DNA of 64,000 nt from Gimesia sp. (GTDB lineage: Bacteria; Planctomycetota; Planctomycetia; Planctomycetales; Planctomycetaceae): the NCBI GenBank assembly GCA_002706765.1, contig PAJV01000075.1, positions 1 through 64,000 of the forward strand, given 5' to 3'. Shown in pieces: positions 10,618 to 20,104 of the stretch (position 1 is its first letter; every line of letters starts with the position of its first letter). Below the pieces are notes generated by a model. The model was given only the letters and a program-made list of their open reading frames with translations. It was not told the DNA's origin and searched no databases. The translations under genes were made by a program, and so were the position numbers.

Positions 10618-11298
10618 TCAAGTTCTGATTCCAGTTAACGGGGCAAGGTCACTCCTTTGCGGTTGATTTTCGGTCGCAAGCCTCAGAATTTTTCTGCGAG
10701 CAGATTCTAAGGAGTTGACCAAAGCTGCACCACCATGCTCATCATTTTCGGCAGCGACAATCTCTAAATCGTTCAGGCCGATGAAGCGAAACACCGTCCG
10801 TAAATGTGGATCAAGATGGTTATTTTCCTCGTTTCGACCTCCGGAACCGTAACCACCATCACCACGGGAGATAACCGCAATCATCCGTTTACCGTGAACG
10901 AGGGGTGTATACGGTGATTCTTCGTTATCGGGATTGAATAAGAACGTTCGACCTATACGCACAATCTGATCTATGTAAGCTTTGAAGCCGCTTGGCATTC
11001 CGAAATTGTAAAATGGAATCCCCGCAACAATCACATCAGCCAGCAATAGCTCGTCTATCAGTTCGTTGCTCAATCGCAAGGCATCCTGCATTGCTTGGTT
11101 GCGTTCGTCAGGTGACGTAAATGCCGCTGCGATCCACTCTTCCGTCACGTGCGGCAATGGGCTTCGTCCAATATCACGATACGTCACGGTGTTGATTGGG
11201 TGGTTGACCTGCCATCTTTGCACAAAGTCGGCTGTGAGACTACGTGTGTGAGAACGGTCGCTGCGGGGGCTTGAATCAATGTGGAGTAGGTGAGGCAT
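10618..11298 (-). CDS. azoR: FMN-dependent NADH-azoreductase family protein (flavodoxin fold)
   Basis: The start at 11298 (MPHLLHIDSSPRSDRSHTR) is chosen because AAGGAG sits 8 bases upstream, whereas a start 7 codons earlier has none. About 226 residues, slightly longer than typical AzoR (~200). The FMN phosphate-binding loop is seen as DSSPRSDRSHTR at residues 8-19, and the conserved flavin region as VAGIPFYNFGMPSGFKAYID. Members reduce quinones, azo and nitro compounds with NAD(P)H in the cytoplasm and help in electrophile stress. The gene is divergent from an HxlR-type regulator, an arrangement known for azoreductases such as Bacillus azoR1/yodB, so control by quinone or diamide stress is likely. 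The gene symbol is by family, not proven orthology. Confidence 0.85.
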   Translation of the reverse strand: MPHLLHIDSSPRSDRSHTRSLTADFVQRWQVNHPINTVTYRDIGRSPLPHVTEEWIAAAFTSPDERNQAMQDALRLSNELIDELLLADVIVAGIPFYNFGMPSGFKAYIDQIVRIGRTFLFNPDNEESPYTPLVHGKRMIAVISRGDGGYGSGGRNEENNHLDPHLRTVFRFIGLNDLEIVAAENDEHGGAALVNSLESARRKILRLATENQPQRSDLAPLTGIRT

Positions 11299-11337
11299 TT
11301 CAGTTCTCCTTTTCAACAATAAGTTTTGGCATCTGAA

Positions 11338-11361
11338 TTACTGTAACTTTGCTGTTATAAT
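11338..11361. promoter_or_regulatory. Putative promoter/operator between azoreductase and HxlR regulator
   Basis: The 135-base divergent gap holds TTACTGTAA (11338-11346), a near-perfect palindrome, and TATAAT (11356-11361) on the plus strand towards the regulator gene. The -35 is poor. The palindrome could be the HxlR-type operator. This is pattern reading only. Confidence 0.35.
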
Positions 11362-11433
11362 TTCCATTCAAGAGACAGGTTCAACCGGGCACAAATTTGT
11401 GGGGTACTTTCTTTTAAGTAGGGTACGAGAAAG

Positions 11434-11742
11434 ATGAGTGAGATAGATGTAACCGAAGTCTTCGAAAAATGCTTGGGTTGTCGCTACATGGTGGCAATAC
11501 TCCGACGCATTGAGCAAGGAATTCAACGACCGGGGCAATTGGAGAAGGCAGTCGATGGGATGACTGCGAAAGTCCTTTCGGAGAGACTAAAGCGACTCGT
11601 CGAATATGGCGTCGTTGAAAAGACGAGTTACTCCGAAATTCCTCCACGAGTCGAATACACTTTGTCTACATTTGGTCAACGTTTGCTAGAAATCATCGAC
11701 GAAGTTGACATTCTTCATAAGGAGGCTCGGTTGAAGAAATGA
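11434..11742 (+). CDS. HxlR-family winged-helix transcriptional regulator
   Basis: 102 residues, the usual length of the MarR-like HxlR family. The central winged helix reads RRIEQGIQRPGQLEKAVDGM, then LSERLKRLVEYGVVEK and PPRVEYTLSTFGQRL, as expected. Cys13 and Cys16 (EKCLGCRYMV) lie at the N-terminus where redox-sensing HxlR proteins such as YodB, CatR and HypR keep the cysteine that reacts with quinones or diamide. Divergent from the azoreductase gene, it probably represses that gene and itself and lets go when the cysteines are modified. A GTACGAGAAAG sequence precedes the ATG; the ribosome site is modest. Confidence 0.85.
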   Translation: MSEIDVTEVFEKCLGCRYMVAILRRIEQGIQRPGQLEKAVDGMTAKVLSERLKRLVEYGVVEKTSYSEIPPRVEYTLSTFGQRLLEIIDEVDILHKEARLKK

Positions 11743-12158
11743 CAAAACACCCGTGGGTTCCCGCCTTCCAGTTCGAGCGATCCGGAAGGCGTGGTGATAC
11801 TGTTTGTTACGTTATACCCCTCTTTTTTTTTACGATAACTGCACACCACACGCCGAGATATGCGGGTGATCTCTTCTCGTTGATGGCCTAATTCCAGATG
11901 AAGACACCTATGGACATAATCAGAGGCGAAAACCCTCACTTACGATATGTTGCATGTAGCAGTTTAATTTCTATGGGGGCAGAACGCATCTTTCGACACC
12001 TGTTTTCGGTTCCAGCATCAGATGATTGCGAAAAAGAAAAAATAGTACCGGCTTGATATGGAGAGCGTAGCAAAGTTAGAGTGGTGAAATAAATAGGTCT
12101 GGAGTGATTTCAGCCTCAATCCCAATGGTCAATGTTATCTCGAAGCAGGGAGACACGC
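11743..12158. other. Intergenic region, no gene seen
   Basis: About 415 bases between the HxlR regulator and the sialidase-like gene, both on the plus strand. No supported open frame. It presumably contains the promoter of the sialidase-like gene; no clear -35/-10 pair was found. Confidence 0.4.
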
Positions 12159-13433
12159 ATGAAAATGTTCCAGAGTCTGATCTTATCAACCATGATTGTA
12201 ATTTCTCTGCTGGTGCAAACCACCATGGCAGCAGGCCCGGGAACGCTTTCGCTTAAGAAGAAGCAAATGCTGAAAGCGACGTCACCGTTGTTTAAAGCCA
12301 TCTATCAAAATCATTCTGGTCAGGAAATGATTAAATTGAATGGCTTTTCACCTGATAACGGTCTCACATGGGAGCCTGTGAAGCCCAGTCCCGATTTTGA
12401 CAAAGACCTTCCGTATGGTTATCGACGCAGTCCTTACGGTCTCTGGCGAGATCCGGTCAACGGCAACATTCTGTCGCTTTTCAACTGTATGGACACCCCA
12501 GATAAAGACCCCAAAGCACATGAGCCACGATGGCAATGGCACTGGTACTACCTTCGCTACCGCGTATCGACTGATGGAGGACGTACCTATCTGTACGATA
12601 AACCTATCGTCCAAAAGGGAAAACAGTATTCCACCGAGCACCCTGTTGACGGTGTGCATATCAGTAAGAATTGCTACTTTCTTGGCGATCTCGGCTGTGA
12701 TCCGATTCGTACCCGCGAGGGCACGATCCTGGTTCCGATGCAAATGCCCCCACTCGCCAATGACGGCAAAAGTCTTCACAACCCCGGTGGGGGCTGGTAC
12801 TGGCTTCAAACCAGAATCCTCATCGGACGCTGGACGGAAAATAACGATATTGAATGGGGGTCGTCTGAACCGATCGTGGGGGACGGTAAACGCACCGTTC
12901 GCGGGTTGTATGAACCGACTCTGGCCCAAATGCCGGATGGGAATATCATCTGCATTATGCGAGGCAGTAACGGAGGCAAGAGCGACCCTTCGAACAAGCT
13001 ACCCAGCCGCAAGTGGCTTAGTGTCTCTAAAGATGGCGGTCATAAGTGGAGCAAGCCAGAGCCCTGGACCTACTCTGATGGCGAACAGTTTTTTTCTCCC
13101 TCTTCGATGTCAGAACTGATCACTCACTCCAACGGTCGTACCTATTGGATTGGAAACATCAGTGAGAAGAACTGCCAGGCCAATCATCCCCGCTGGCCCC
13201 TGGTGATTGGGGAGGTCGATCCGAAAACCTATGGAATCATTCGCGAGAATCTGGTTGTGATTGACACGAAACTACCTGACGAAGAGGACGTGAACCTGTC
13301 GCACTGGCACTCCATTGAAGACCGCCAGACGGGCAACATCGTCATCACGACGTCCCGGGCGAGTAAGGGTTACAAAAGCCGCAGTCCAGTCATTTATACA
13401 ATCGGTGTTGAAATGGCCCGTCCCCACGAATGA
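12159..13433 (+). CDS. Secreted sialidase/BNR-repeat family protein
   Basis: The start at 12159 (MKMFQSLILSTMIVISLLVQ) is preceded by AGGGAG 6-9 bases upstream and gives a clean signal peptide ending near TTMAAG; a start 9 codons earlier would spoil it. Asp-box motifs (SxDxGxxW/Y) appear at SPDNGLTWEP, STDGGRTYLYD and SKDGGHKWSKP, marking the six-bladed sialidase fold. The stretches YEPTLAQMPDGNIICIMRGS and SPSSMSELITHSNGRTYW are the usual acid- and Arg-containing strands. 424 residues. It is likely extracytoplasmic and acts on, or binds, a sugar polymer; true exo-sialidase activity is not proven because the catalytic Arg triad cannot be fixed without alignment. It has no close operon partner. 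Confidence 0.8.
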   Translation: MKMFQSLILSTMIVISLLVQTTMAAGPGTLSLKKKQMLKATSPLFKAIYQNHSGQEMIKLNGFSPDNGLTWEPVKPSPDFDKDLPYGYRRSPYGLWRDPVNGNILSLFNCMDTPDKDPKAHEPRWQWHWYYLRYRVSTDGGRTYLYDKPIVQKGKQYSTEHPVDGVHISKNCYFLGDLGCDPIRTREGTILVPMQMPPLANDGKSLHNPGGGWYWLQTRILIGRWTENNDIEWGSSEPIVGDGKRTVRGLYEPTLAQMPDGNIICIMRGSNGGKSDPSNKLPSRKWLSVSKDGGHKWSKPEPWTYSDGEQFFSPSSMSELITHSNGRTYWIGNISEKNCQANHPRWPLVIGEVDPKTYGIIRENLVVIDTKLPDEEDVNLSHWHSIEDRQTGNIVITTSRASKGYKSRSPVIYTIGVEMARPHE

Positions 13434-13598
13434 AGCCAGTTATACGTGGGAGCTGAAGTCAGTTGTCAGGGTGTCTGCTCGCACTAAGGCCTGCCGGCGA
13501 CACTCCAGATCGTGTGATTCAGCGTAGTGCCAATTCGGAATAATTGAGCGAAATTGTTTGGTTTTTATGGAGCTGATTGGCAGGGGATAAACGATGCT

Positions 13599-13994
13599 TT
13601 AAAAACCGTCCGCTCGGACTCTAACCCCAAAGAGTGTTAATAAAAGTGTGATATATCGAAAAGTTGCGTCCCAATCCTCTTGAGACAAATCTGGAAATGC
13701 ATCATGAATGTAATCAGGGATCGGTTCACCTTCTAAATGGTTCGTAATCTCTGCTAATTCTGTATGATGTTTTTTTAAACGAAAATAAAATTCTGTAATT
13801 TGATCATTTTTTTGTGATGCAAATTCAATTCTTGAGATTGCATCAATGTTTTCTTCAGAATGGGATCCATGTAAAAGAAGGTTTTTATTAAATTCTTCCT
13901 GTTGTTCAGGCCGTAAATTGCCCGCATATGCAGAATGTATTAGTTCTTCTAGCTTTTCTCTGACTTTGATATCTTGCTGAAAATAGAATTCCAT
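13599..13994 (-). CDS. Hypothetical protein, 131 residues
   Basis: A continuous frame starting MEFYFQQDIKVREKLEELIH, with AAAGAGAG a few bases before the ATG. The product is rich in charged helices (PEQQEEFNKNLLLHG; ITEFYFRLKKHHTELAEITN) and has no signal peptide or membrane segment. The local sequence is more AT-rich than its neighbours. I do not recognise the family. It lies next to the ankyrin pseudogene and IS3 debris in the same orientation, so this may be an accessory patch. Confidence 0.55.
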   Translation of the reverse strand: MEFYFQQDIKVREKLEELIHSAYAGNLRPEQQEEFNKNLLLHGSHSEENIDAISRIEFASQKNDQITEFYFRLKKHHTELAEITNHLEGEPIPDYIHDAFPDLSQEDWDATFRYITLLLTLFGVRVRADGF

Positions 13995-14092
13995 ACTTAA
14001 TCTCTCTTTAGGAAGAAGTACTAATCTAGTGGTCCGTCAATGCTGAATTTGACCTGTCCCCGAGAATGACACCAGTCATAAGAATTGATGTC

Positions 14093-14880
14093 CTACTGTA
14101 TCAGTGGCTTGTCTTCAGGGAAATGCTCCAGTAGTTCTTTGAGTCTGTCTTTGTGCTCAAGGGTATGCCGACGGATGCTCGTGGTTTTCAGTAATGATTG
14201 CAGATTCCCTCTGGAACATGCCTGGTACTTTGACATGATCCAAGCAAATTCAAGGGCGTAATCAGGAGTCATTTTCAGGAGCGTCCTGCGGGCCAGATTG
14301 ATTTCGTTCCGGTCCAATGGGCACCAGCGTGCTCCATACTTTGCTAACAGGTGAAGCATCTTCATCTGATTTCTGGCAGTATCTGTATCGTATTTATCCG
14401 GGGGAACATCCCAAGTGAGGTTTCTCAGGAGAGTTCCGAAGTCCAGCGAAGTTAACAAAGACTGAATTCCGGAACAGCCTCCGTTGGGCTGATCATTGGG
14501 CTGCATTCCTTTTTTGAGCAAGCCTTCAATCAGATCAAAACTTTCATCTTCACTGCAGTATTTCAAAATATCGAAAACTGCAGGATGATCGGGGGGATCT
14601 TGATCTGCTTCATCGTCAGAACCTCTTCGTGTCCATACAGCGTCGCATACCCCAGTGCAAACAATCCTCCCGTTTCAGGATCAATTTCCTGGCCGGGTTC
14701 TGCTTCACCCTGTGAAAGCGGGTCCGCCCCAGCCCAGATCAATAGAGAAATCTACTTTAGGTTTGCCCTCCTTGCAGTGATGTTGCAGAGCGACATTGGC
14801 CTGTTCCTGAAAACTGGGAAACCGCCCCTGATATTTCTTGAAGATGCGTAACGCAGTTCGGATGCGATTGCATAGTGCGG
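14093..14880 (-). pseudogene. Ankyrin-repeat-type protein, frameshifted and 5'-truncated
   Basis: The 3' part is an open frame (residues beginning KYCSEDESFDLIEGLLKKG and running to a stop at 14093) with ankyrin-like helices such as MLHLLAKYGARWCPLDRNE. Upstream, matching pieces lie in other frames: LLIWAGADPLSQGEAEPGQE and GLFALGYATLYGHEEVL in one frame, ALQHHCKEGKPKV in another. Joining them needs at least two small indels, near 14615 and near 14750. The 5' end stops where IS3 transposase sequence begins (about 14904). I infer an ankyrin protein gene broken by IS insertion and then decayed. The intact 157-codon tail has no proper ATG start. Confidence 0.7.
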
Positions 14881-14903
14881 TAGCCAGCGGTAAAACTGGC
14901 TTA

Positions 14904-15411
14904 CCAGCCTTCCCGCTGCAGCAGCCTGGCGATCCGGCGATAACCGAACCGGGGCCGTGACCGTACCAGCTCATACATGCGCTTGACCAGGGACGGCTCA
15001 TCACTGCGAGGGCTTACCTGGTAACGCTGAATGGCCCGGGGCTGATCCAGAACCAGGCACGCTCTCCGCTCAGAAACACGGAACTCATTCTGGATCGCTT
15101 TGACGGCGGCTCGTTTTCGGGAAGGGCTTACCAGTTTCCCTCCGAGATATATTTCAGCATTTTGTTATCCAGAGACAGATCGGCGACCAGTTCTTTCAGT
15201 CGCTTGTTCTCGTCTTCCAGTTGTTTGAGATGCTTGGCTTCTTCCGATTTCATGCCGCCGTACTGATTCCGCCAGCGCTGATAAGTGGATTCACTGACTT
15301 CCAGGGCTGTAGCACGGAAGCCAGGTCTTTATCGGCATTCAGCATCGCATCCGCATCACGCAGGTTGCGGACAATTTGCTCGGGGTTGTGACGTTTTCTT
15401 CGCTTGTTCAT
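14904..15411 (-). pseudogene. IS3-family transposase remnant (orfA frameshifted, orfB truncated)
   Basis: Read on the minus strand from ATG 15411, an orfA-like helix-turn-helix/leucine-zipper protein appears: MNKRRKRHNPEQIVRNLRD, then ADKDLASVL, then after a one-base loss ALEVSESTYQRWRNQYGG, followed by LKQLEDENKRLKELVADLSL. The overlapping orfB begins (KRAAVKAIQNEFRVSERRAC) and continues to YELVRSRPRFGYRRIARLLQ before ending at REGW, about 14904; the DDE catalytic core is missing. The region around 15440-15485 (ACTGGACCAGTTTTTGAAAA) may be the old terminal inverted repeat. Non-functional. Confidence 0.8.
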
Positions 15412-15612
15412 CAAAAGTTCTCTTCGTCAAAAGGACGCTAAGAACCTTCATAACAACTGGACCAGTTTTTGAAAAGCAGACCATACGCATTTCCGGACTC
15501 GCTCATGCCATGGCCACCAACCCGGCAGTACTGGGACTGATCTTACTTCGAAAAATACCTGAAGGGGAATTGATTGTCTGCTTCGCAGTCGAAGCTGAGC
15601 CTTTCTGCCTGC

Positions 15613-17049
15613 TCACGCCAATATGTTTTGAACGACGTTTCCGTACACATCGGTCAGGCGGAAATTGCGCCCGGCATAGTTGTAAGTCAGCTGTTTGTGG
15701 TCCAGACCAAGCAAATGCAAAATCGTTGCGTGCCAGTCGTGAATGTGGACCGGATTCTCGACGGCCTGATATCCCAGTTCGTCCGTCGCACCATAACTGA
15801 GCCCTCCCTTCACGCCACCTCCTGCCATCCAAAGCGTATATCCTTTGTTGTTGTGATCACGACCCGTTCCACTCTGGGCGTACGGTGTTCGACCAAACTC
15901 ACCCGCCCAGATGACGAGCGTGTCATCGAGCAGTCCCCGCTGCTTGAGATCGGCAAGGAGTGCCGCTACCGGCAGGTCGGTCTGTTCGCAACTCTTTTGC
16001 AATTCCGACTCCAGCAGAAAGTGATGGTCCCATTTCGCGGGAGAGGTCACTTCAACGAAGCGAACGCCCGCTTCCACCATCCGACGCGCGAGCAGACATT
16101 GTCTGCCAAACAGGTCAGTCGGTTTACCGGGTCCGACCCCGTATGCTGACAGAGTCTGTTGGGTCTCGGATGAGACATCCAGTAGTTCAGGAACTTCATC
16201 CTGCATCCGAAACGCGAGTTCAAATGATTCGATCGCTCCCTCGATTTCGGGGTGATACACATCCTGACTCAGTTTATGTTCATTCAGTTCACGGATCAAA
16301 TCGAGTTGCTTTCGCTGCATCCTGGTCGTGAACAGACTGTTTTCGATGTTCTTCAGTGGTGGACCAGGTTCTTTATCTACTCCCAGGAGAGCTGCATAAA
16401 ACCCGGGAATCTGGTTCGTTCCAATTTTTGTCGCCTGGCAGATCGCTGGAAGAAATGCGCTTCCGTAGTTTTGAGCACCGCCATTATCCGAGGGGGGATT
16501 CAGTGTTACAAATCCCGGTAGATTTTCGTTTTCCGTTCCCAGGCCGTAGAGTGACCACGCGCCGACGGAGGGTCTCGTAAACTGAAAACTACCGGTATGC
16601 ATCTGAATAAACGCTTGCGCATGGTTCGGCAGATCCGTGTGCATACTTTTAAGAAAGCAAATATCGTCGGCGTGCGCAGCCAGGTTCGGAAGTAATTCCG
16701 AAAACCATTGTCCTGATTCGCCGTGTCGTTTGAACTGAAATGGCGAGCCCAAAAGCGCAGCATTTCCGCGCAAGACGCTCACGGCAGTCTTCTGTCCTTC
16801 CTTGTCACTTAACTTGGGTTTATAGTCGAACAGATCCACATGAGACGGGCCACCATTCATACAAAGAAAAATTACACGCCTGGCTCGGGCAGGAAAGTGA
16901 GTGGGTTTGATTGCCAGACCCTGGCCGGAAGGATTTTGTCCCCGTGCTGCCTGATCATGGGCGAGTCCCGCAAACGCAAGATAGCCGAACCCTGATGCAA
17001 GTGATTGTAATGCCAGGCGACGAGAGAGTTGGGGTTGAGGCCGTTTCAC
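15613..17049 (-). CDS. DUF1501 domain protein (sulfatase-like, Tat-exported)
   Basis: The proposed start is the GTG at 17049, with GCGGAGA 7 bases upstream; the frame stays open to 17130. The N-terminus has a twin-arginine export signal (LSRRLALQSLASGFGYLAF). Family landmarks: RRVIFLCMNGGPSHVDLFDYKP near the start, VEVTSPAKWDHH in the middle, then DTLVIWAGEFGRTPYAQSG, GRDHNNKGYTLWMAGGGVKG and HIHDWHATILHLLGLDH. DUF1501 proteins share the alkaline phosphatase/sulfatase fold, and in planctomycetes they nearly always follow a PSCyt1/DUF1549/DUF1553 gene, as here (178 bases downstream of one). The pair is thought to act in the periplasm; the reaction is unknown. Confidence 0.88.
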   Translation of the reverse strand: MKRPQPQLSRRLALQSLASGFGYLAFAGLAHDQAARGQNPSGQGLAIKPTHFPARARRVIFLCMNGGPSHVDLFDYKPKLSDKEGQKTAVSVLRGNAALLGSPFQFKRHGESGQWFSELLPNLAAHADDICFLKSMHTDLPNHAQAFIQMHTGSFQFTRPSVGAWSLYGLGTENENLPGFVTLNPPSDNGGAQNYGSAFLPAICQATKIGTNQIPGFYAALLGVDKEPGPPLKNIENSLFTTRMQRKQLDLIRELNEHKLSQDVYHPEIEGAIESFELAFRMQDEVPELLDVSSETQQTLSAYGVGPGKPTDLFGRQCLLARRMVEAGVRFVEVTSPAKWDHHFLLESELQKSCEQTDLPVAALLADLKQRGLLDDTLVIWAGEFGRTPYAQSGTGRDHNNKGYTLWMAGGGVKGGLSYGATDELGYQAVENPVHIHDWHATILHLLGLDHKQLTYNYAGRNFRLTDVYGNVVQNILA

Positions 17050-17227
17050 AATGGTATCTCCGCTTGTCTGGTAAAAAGTATGTGGTTTTCGGATACAGGG
17101 TTTATCTCTGAGAGCATTTTGTTCTACCAATTGGATCGCATGGAAGATCTCATGACTGATTTAGTGGTGCCTGCTCCCGCAGATCGCCGTAATTTAATTA
17201 TAAATACTCAACTGTAGAAATTCGCTG

Positions 17228-19774
17228 TCAGTCGAGATTTCGAAACTCTGCAGTCGAGAGCAAACTTTGACAGAAACTGATCAGTCCTAAAGATGCCTCC
17301 GACTGAAGTTTATCGTTCGTTTCCGTAACCTCCGCGAGAAACTTCATCCCGTACTGTTCTTCAAATGTATCCGGATCGCGACTGAAACAGAGCCGATAAG
17401 CAAGTCGCAGTCGATCTTGATCGCTGTCAGCTTCATTCATTAATCGCATCGCCAGGCTACGTGCCCGTTCCAGAACGAACGGACTGTTCATAAGATATAA
17501 AGCCTGAACTGGAACATTCGTCTGTTCACGGTCGCCCGTGACCAGACTCGGCTCGGCAAAGTCGAACAGTTCCAGTACGTCCGGTAACCGGTCACGAATG
17601 ACCGGCAGATAGACCGAACGATGGAGTGTCCCATCCAGATCGGGCGGCAGTCGCTTATCGAGGCCGATCAGAGAGATGGGGCGGTCTCCGATGACATTGG
17701 CGACGAGAGAACCCTCTGGTCGAGTTAAATCAAGCTCCCCCGAGACAGCGAGCATCGCATCGCGAATTGCCTCGGCTTCGAGACGTCGTTTCGGCATGCG
17801 CCAGAGAAACCGGTTTTCAGGATCGACCCGGAATGCGGTTTCACGGAACGACGAATCCTGACGGTAAGTTCGCGAGAGAACCAGTTTGCGTACCAGCGTT
17901 TTCAACGACCAGCCCTCTTCAATGAACTGCAGCGCCAAGGTGTCGAGTAATTCGGGATGCGATGGCGCTGCGCCTGTTGTCCCGAAGTTATCGACTGTTG
18001 AAACGAGGCCGACACCAAACAGATGCTGCCAGACTCGGTTGACGAATACTCGACTCGTCAGTGGATGGTCGGGATGCGTCAGCCAGATTGCCAATTCCCG
18101 ACGACCGCTTTCATCCGAGGGGACGGAGATCGAATCCGACACGGCGATGGCGCGTGGAAACGCGCGCGGGACGGTTTCTCCGGGGTGATTTATATCGCCC
18201 CGGGAATATATGGGAGATTCGAACATCTTTTGCGAATCGAGAACGCCCATGGCAATGGGGATCGGCTTTCCCTGCTCGTCGATTGTTTGCAGTTTGCCGA
18301 CCAGTGGACCGGTCTTCCAGATGTTAGCCAGAACGTCGCGAAGCGTGAAGACCTTCTTCGGTTTCTTCCCCGAAAAGAGGGCCACCTGAGTCTCTTTCAT
18401 CTCGGCTGCTTCCGCCCGCAGGCCAGCAAGCTGTTTCTCCATCTCAGCCACTTTTTTCTCAGGAACGCCATCATGCAGAATCACTTCGTCTGGCAATCGC
18501 GGCAGAGGCATCAGTTCGCCTCCCTGCTGACTTGCTGGTGAAACAAACGTACCAAAGTAGGTCTTCGTACTGCCAAAGATCCCCACGAGAGAGTAGTAGT
18601 CCTGCATGGCAAAGGGATCATACTTGTGATCGTGACATCGGGCACAGGCCACCGAACTCGCCAGTATTCCCCGGCTCATCGAATCGATCTGCTCGTCGTA
18701 AATATCTGCCTGAAATTGTTTCTGATTCGATTCGGAAAGATTCTTCGTTCCAATCGCCAGGTAACCTGTCGCGATCAGCAGACGAGCTCGTTCCTGTTTG
18801 GACTCATAAGGTAGCAGGTCTCCTGCAAGTTGTTCGGTGAAAAATTGATCAATCGGCACATCCGCGTTCACGCTGTCGATTACATAATCCCGATATCGCC
18901 ACGCATGCGGGAACGGAATGTTCGCTTCCTTTCCGCTGGACTCACCAAAACGAGCCACATCGAGCCAGTGTCGACCCCAACGCTCTCCAAACCGGGGTGA
19001 AGCAAGCAGACGATCGACCTCTGAAGAAAGAGCCTGATGGACTCCCTCGGTTTCACAGGCTTCCACAAACTGTTTCACAGCCTCGGGCGAGGGGGGGAAA
19101 CCGACGAGATCGAAGTGCAGCCGTCGCAATAAAATCTTCGGTTTCGCATCGTCGGCAGGTTTGAGTTGATGTTCTCTCAAACCTGCGAGAACGAAACGAT
19201 CAATTTTAGATAGTGACCACGTATCATCTTCAAGTTGTGGTGGAGCCGACGGGCTCGGTTTTTGATAAGCCCAATGTGTCTTCGCGGCCTGCATCCCTGA
19301 CCAGTCACCTGGAATGCTCGCAACATCACCGTCGCGCGGATCAGGTGCACCCATCTCAATCCATTTCTCAAAATCACGGATCACGTTAGCAGAAAACTTC
19401 GCTTCTTTGGGAGGCATCTTGAGATCGACGTCAGCGTGAGAAATCGCACTCAATAGAAGACTTGCCTTAGGCTTTCCAGGCACAATTGCCGGACCGCGGC
19501 CACCACCCGCACGGATTGCGAGGCGATCATCAACGCGCAGGCCTCCCTCGGCGGTCCCTGATTCCGTGGAGTGACAATCGTAGCAGTGCTTGACAAGAAC
19601 AGGACGGATTTGTGATTCGAAGAAGTCGATTCCAGAATCGGACTGTTGAGTTGCGTCCACGTTGTCTGCAGAATCTGCCTGAAAGGATGTTGGGGAATTA
19701 TCCCGTTCATCCGCCATGAGTTCGAGGTTGATGGTTGATAGCAGGCCGATGAAAATAAACAAGCGTCCGAACAT
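17228..19774 (-). CDS. PSCyt1-DUF1549-DUF1553 planctomycete cytochrome c-like protein
   Basis: The start at 19774 (MFGRLFIFIGLLSTINLELMADE) is preceded by GAGGAG 9 bases upstream and gives a signal peptide; earlier in-frame starts are less good. A c-type heme site, CYDCH, lies at residues 64-68 in the PSCyt1 domain (FFESQIRPVLVKHCYDCHST). DUF1549 follows (LSKIDRFVLAGLREHQL; FGERWGRHWLDVARFGES), then DUF1553 in the C-terminal half (VFVNRVWQHLFGVGLV; ALYLMNSPFVLERARSLAMR). 848 residues, usual for the family. It is first in a two-gene unit with the DUF1501 gene. Predicted role: periplasmic heme protein, probably in polysaccharide or sulfated-glycan use; not proven. Confidence 0.9.
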   Translation of the reverse strand: MFGRLFIFIGLLSTINLELMADERDNSPTSFQADSADNVDATQQSDSGIDFFESQIRPVLVKHCYDCHSTESGTAEGGLRVDDRLAIRAGGGRGPAIVPGKPKASLLLSAISHADVDLKMPPKEAKFSANVIRDFEKWIEMGAPDPRDGDVASIPGDWSGMQAAKTHWAYQKPSPSAPPQLEDDTWSLSKIDRFVLAGLREHQLKPADDAKPKILLRRLHFDLVGFPPSPEAVKQFVEACETEGVHQALSSEVDRLLASPRFGERWGRHWLDVARFGESSGKEANIPFPHAWRYRDYVIDSVNADVPIDQFFTEQLAGDLLPYESKQERARLLIATGYLAIGTKNLSESNQKQFQADIYDEQIDSMSRGILASSVACARCHDHKYDPFAMQDYYSLVGIFGSTKTYFGTFVSPASQQGGELMPLPRLPDEVILHDGVPEKKVAEMEKQLAGLRAEAAEMKETQVALFSGKKPKKVFTLRDVLANIWKTGPLVGKLQTIDEQGKPIPIAMGVLDSQKMFESPIYSRGDINHPGETVPRAFPRAIAVSDSISVPSDESGRRELAIWLTHPDHPLTSRVFVNRVWQHLFGVGLVSTVDNFGTTGAAPSHPELLDTLALQFIEEGWSLKTLVRKLVLSRTYRQDSSFRETAFRVDPENRFLWRMPKRRLEAEAIRDAMLAVSGELDLTRPEGSLVANVIGDRPISLIGLDKRLPPDLDGTLHRSVYLPVIRDRLPDVLELFDFAEPSLVTGDREQTNVPVQALYLMNSPFVLERARSLAMRLMNEADSDQDRLRLAYRLCFSRDPDTFEEQYGMKFLAEVTETNDKLQSEASLGLISFCQSLLSTAEFRNLD

Positions 19775-19825
19775 CACACTTTTGCTCCTCAGAAGAAGAA
19801 CCATTAACCGAAAATTCTGATAGGG

Positions 19826-19920
19826 ATCAGCTTGGAATACCACTCCAGGCATGGCTTAGCTTTTATTGTACCTGCTGCGGTTCCTCTATGTCTAACACGT
19901 GATGATATTTCTCCACTTTT
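19826..19920 (+). repeat. Short dispersed repeat, copy 1 (~95 bp)
   Basis: The segment ATCAGCTTGGAATACCACTC through TTTCTCCACTTTT resembles 28747-28839 in the same orientation, sharing blocks such as CTCCAGGCATGG, TCTAA and TTCTCCACTTTT. It lies just upstream of the PSCyt1 gene and abuts the IstB fragment. Function unknown. Confidence 0.55.
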
Positions 19921-19921
19921 A

Positions 19922-20104
19922 TTATCCTTCCATTAACTGGGTAATCAGTTCAATGACCTGATAAAAACGGACCCGCTTTGCCTGGCCGCAGGCAGCAGTC
20001 CCCAGGGCCACAGCCAGGTGCGTCTTGCCGGTGCCTGAATTGCCCACCAGCAGGATGTTCTCCCGCCGCTCGATAGAGAAGGTCCGCGCAGGACCAATAT
20101 ATCG
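19922..20104 (-). pseudogene. istB: IS21-family IstB ATPase fragment
   Basis: About 60 codons read ERRENILLVGNSGTGKTHLA (Walker A motif GNSGTGKT), then VALGTAACGQAKRVRFYQV and IELITQLMEG, then a stop. A normal IstB helper ATPase is about 250 residues; both the N-terminal half and everything after Walker A are missing. An IS21 istA remnant lies at 61875-62460, but the two are far apart and need not come from one element. Confidence 0.75.
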
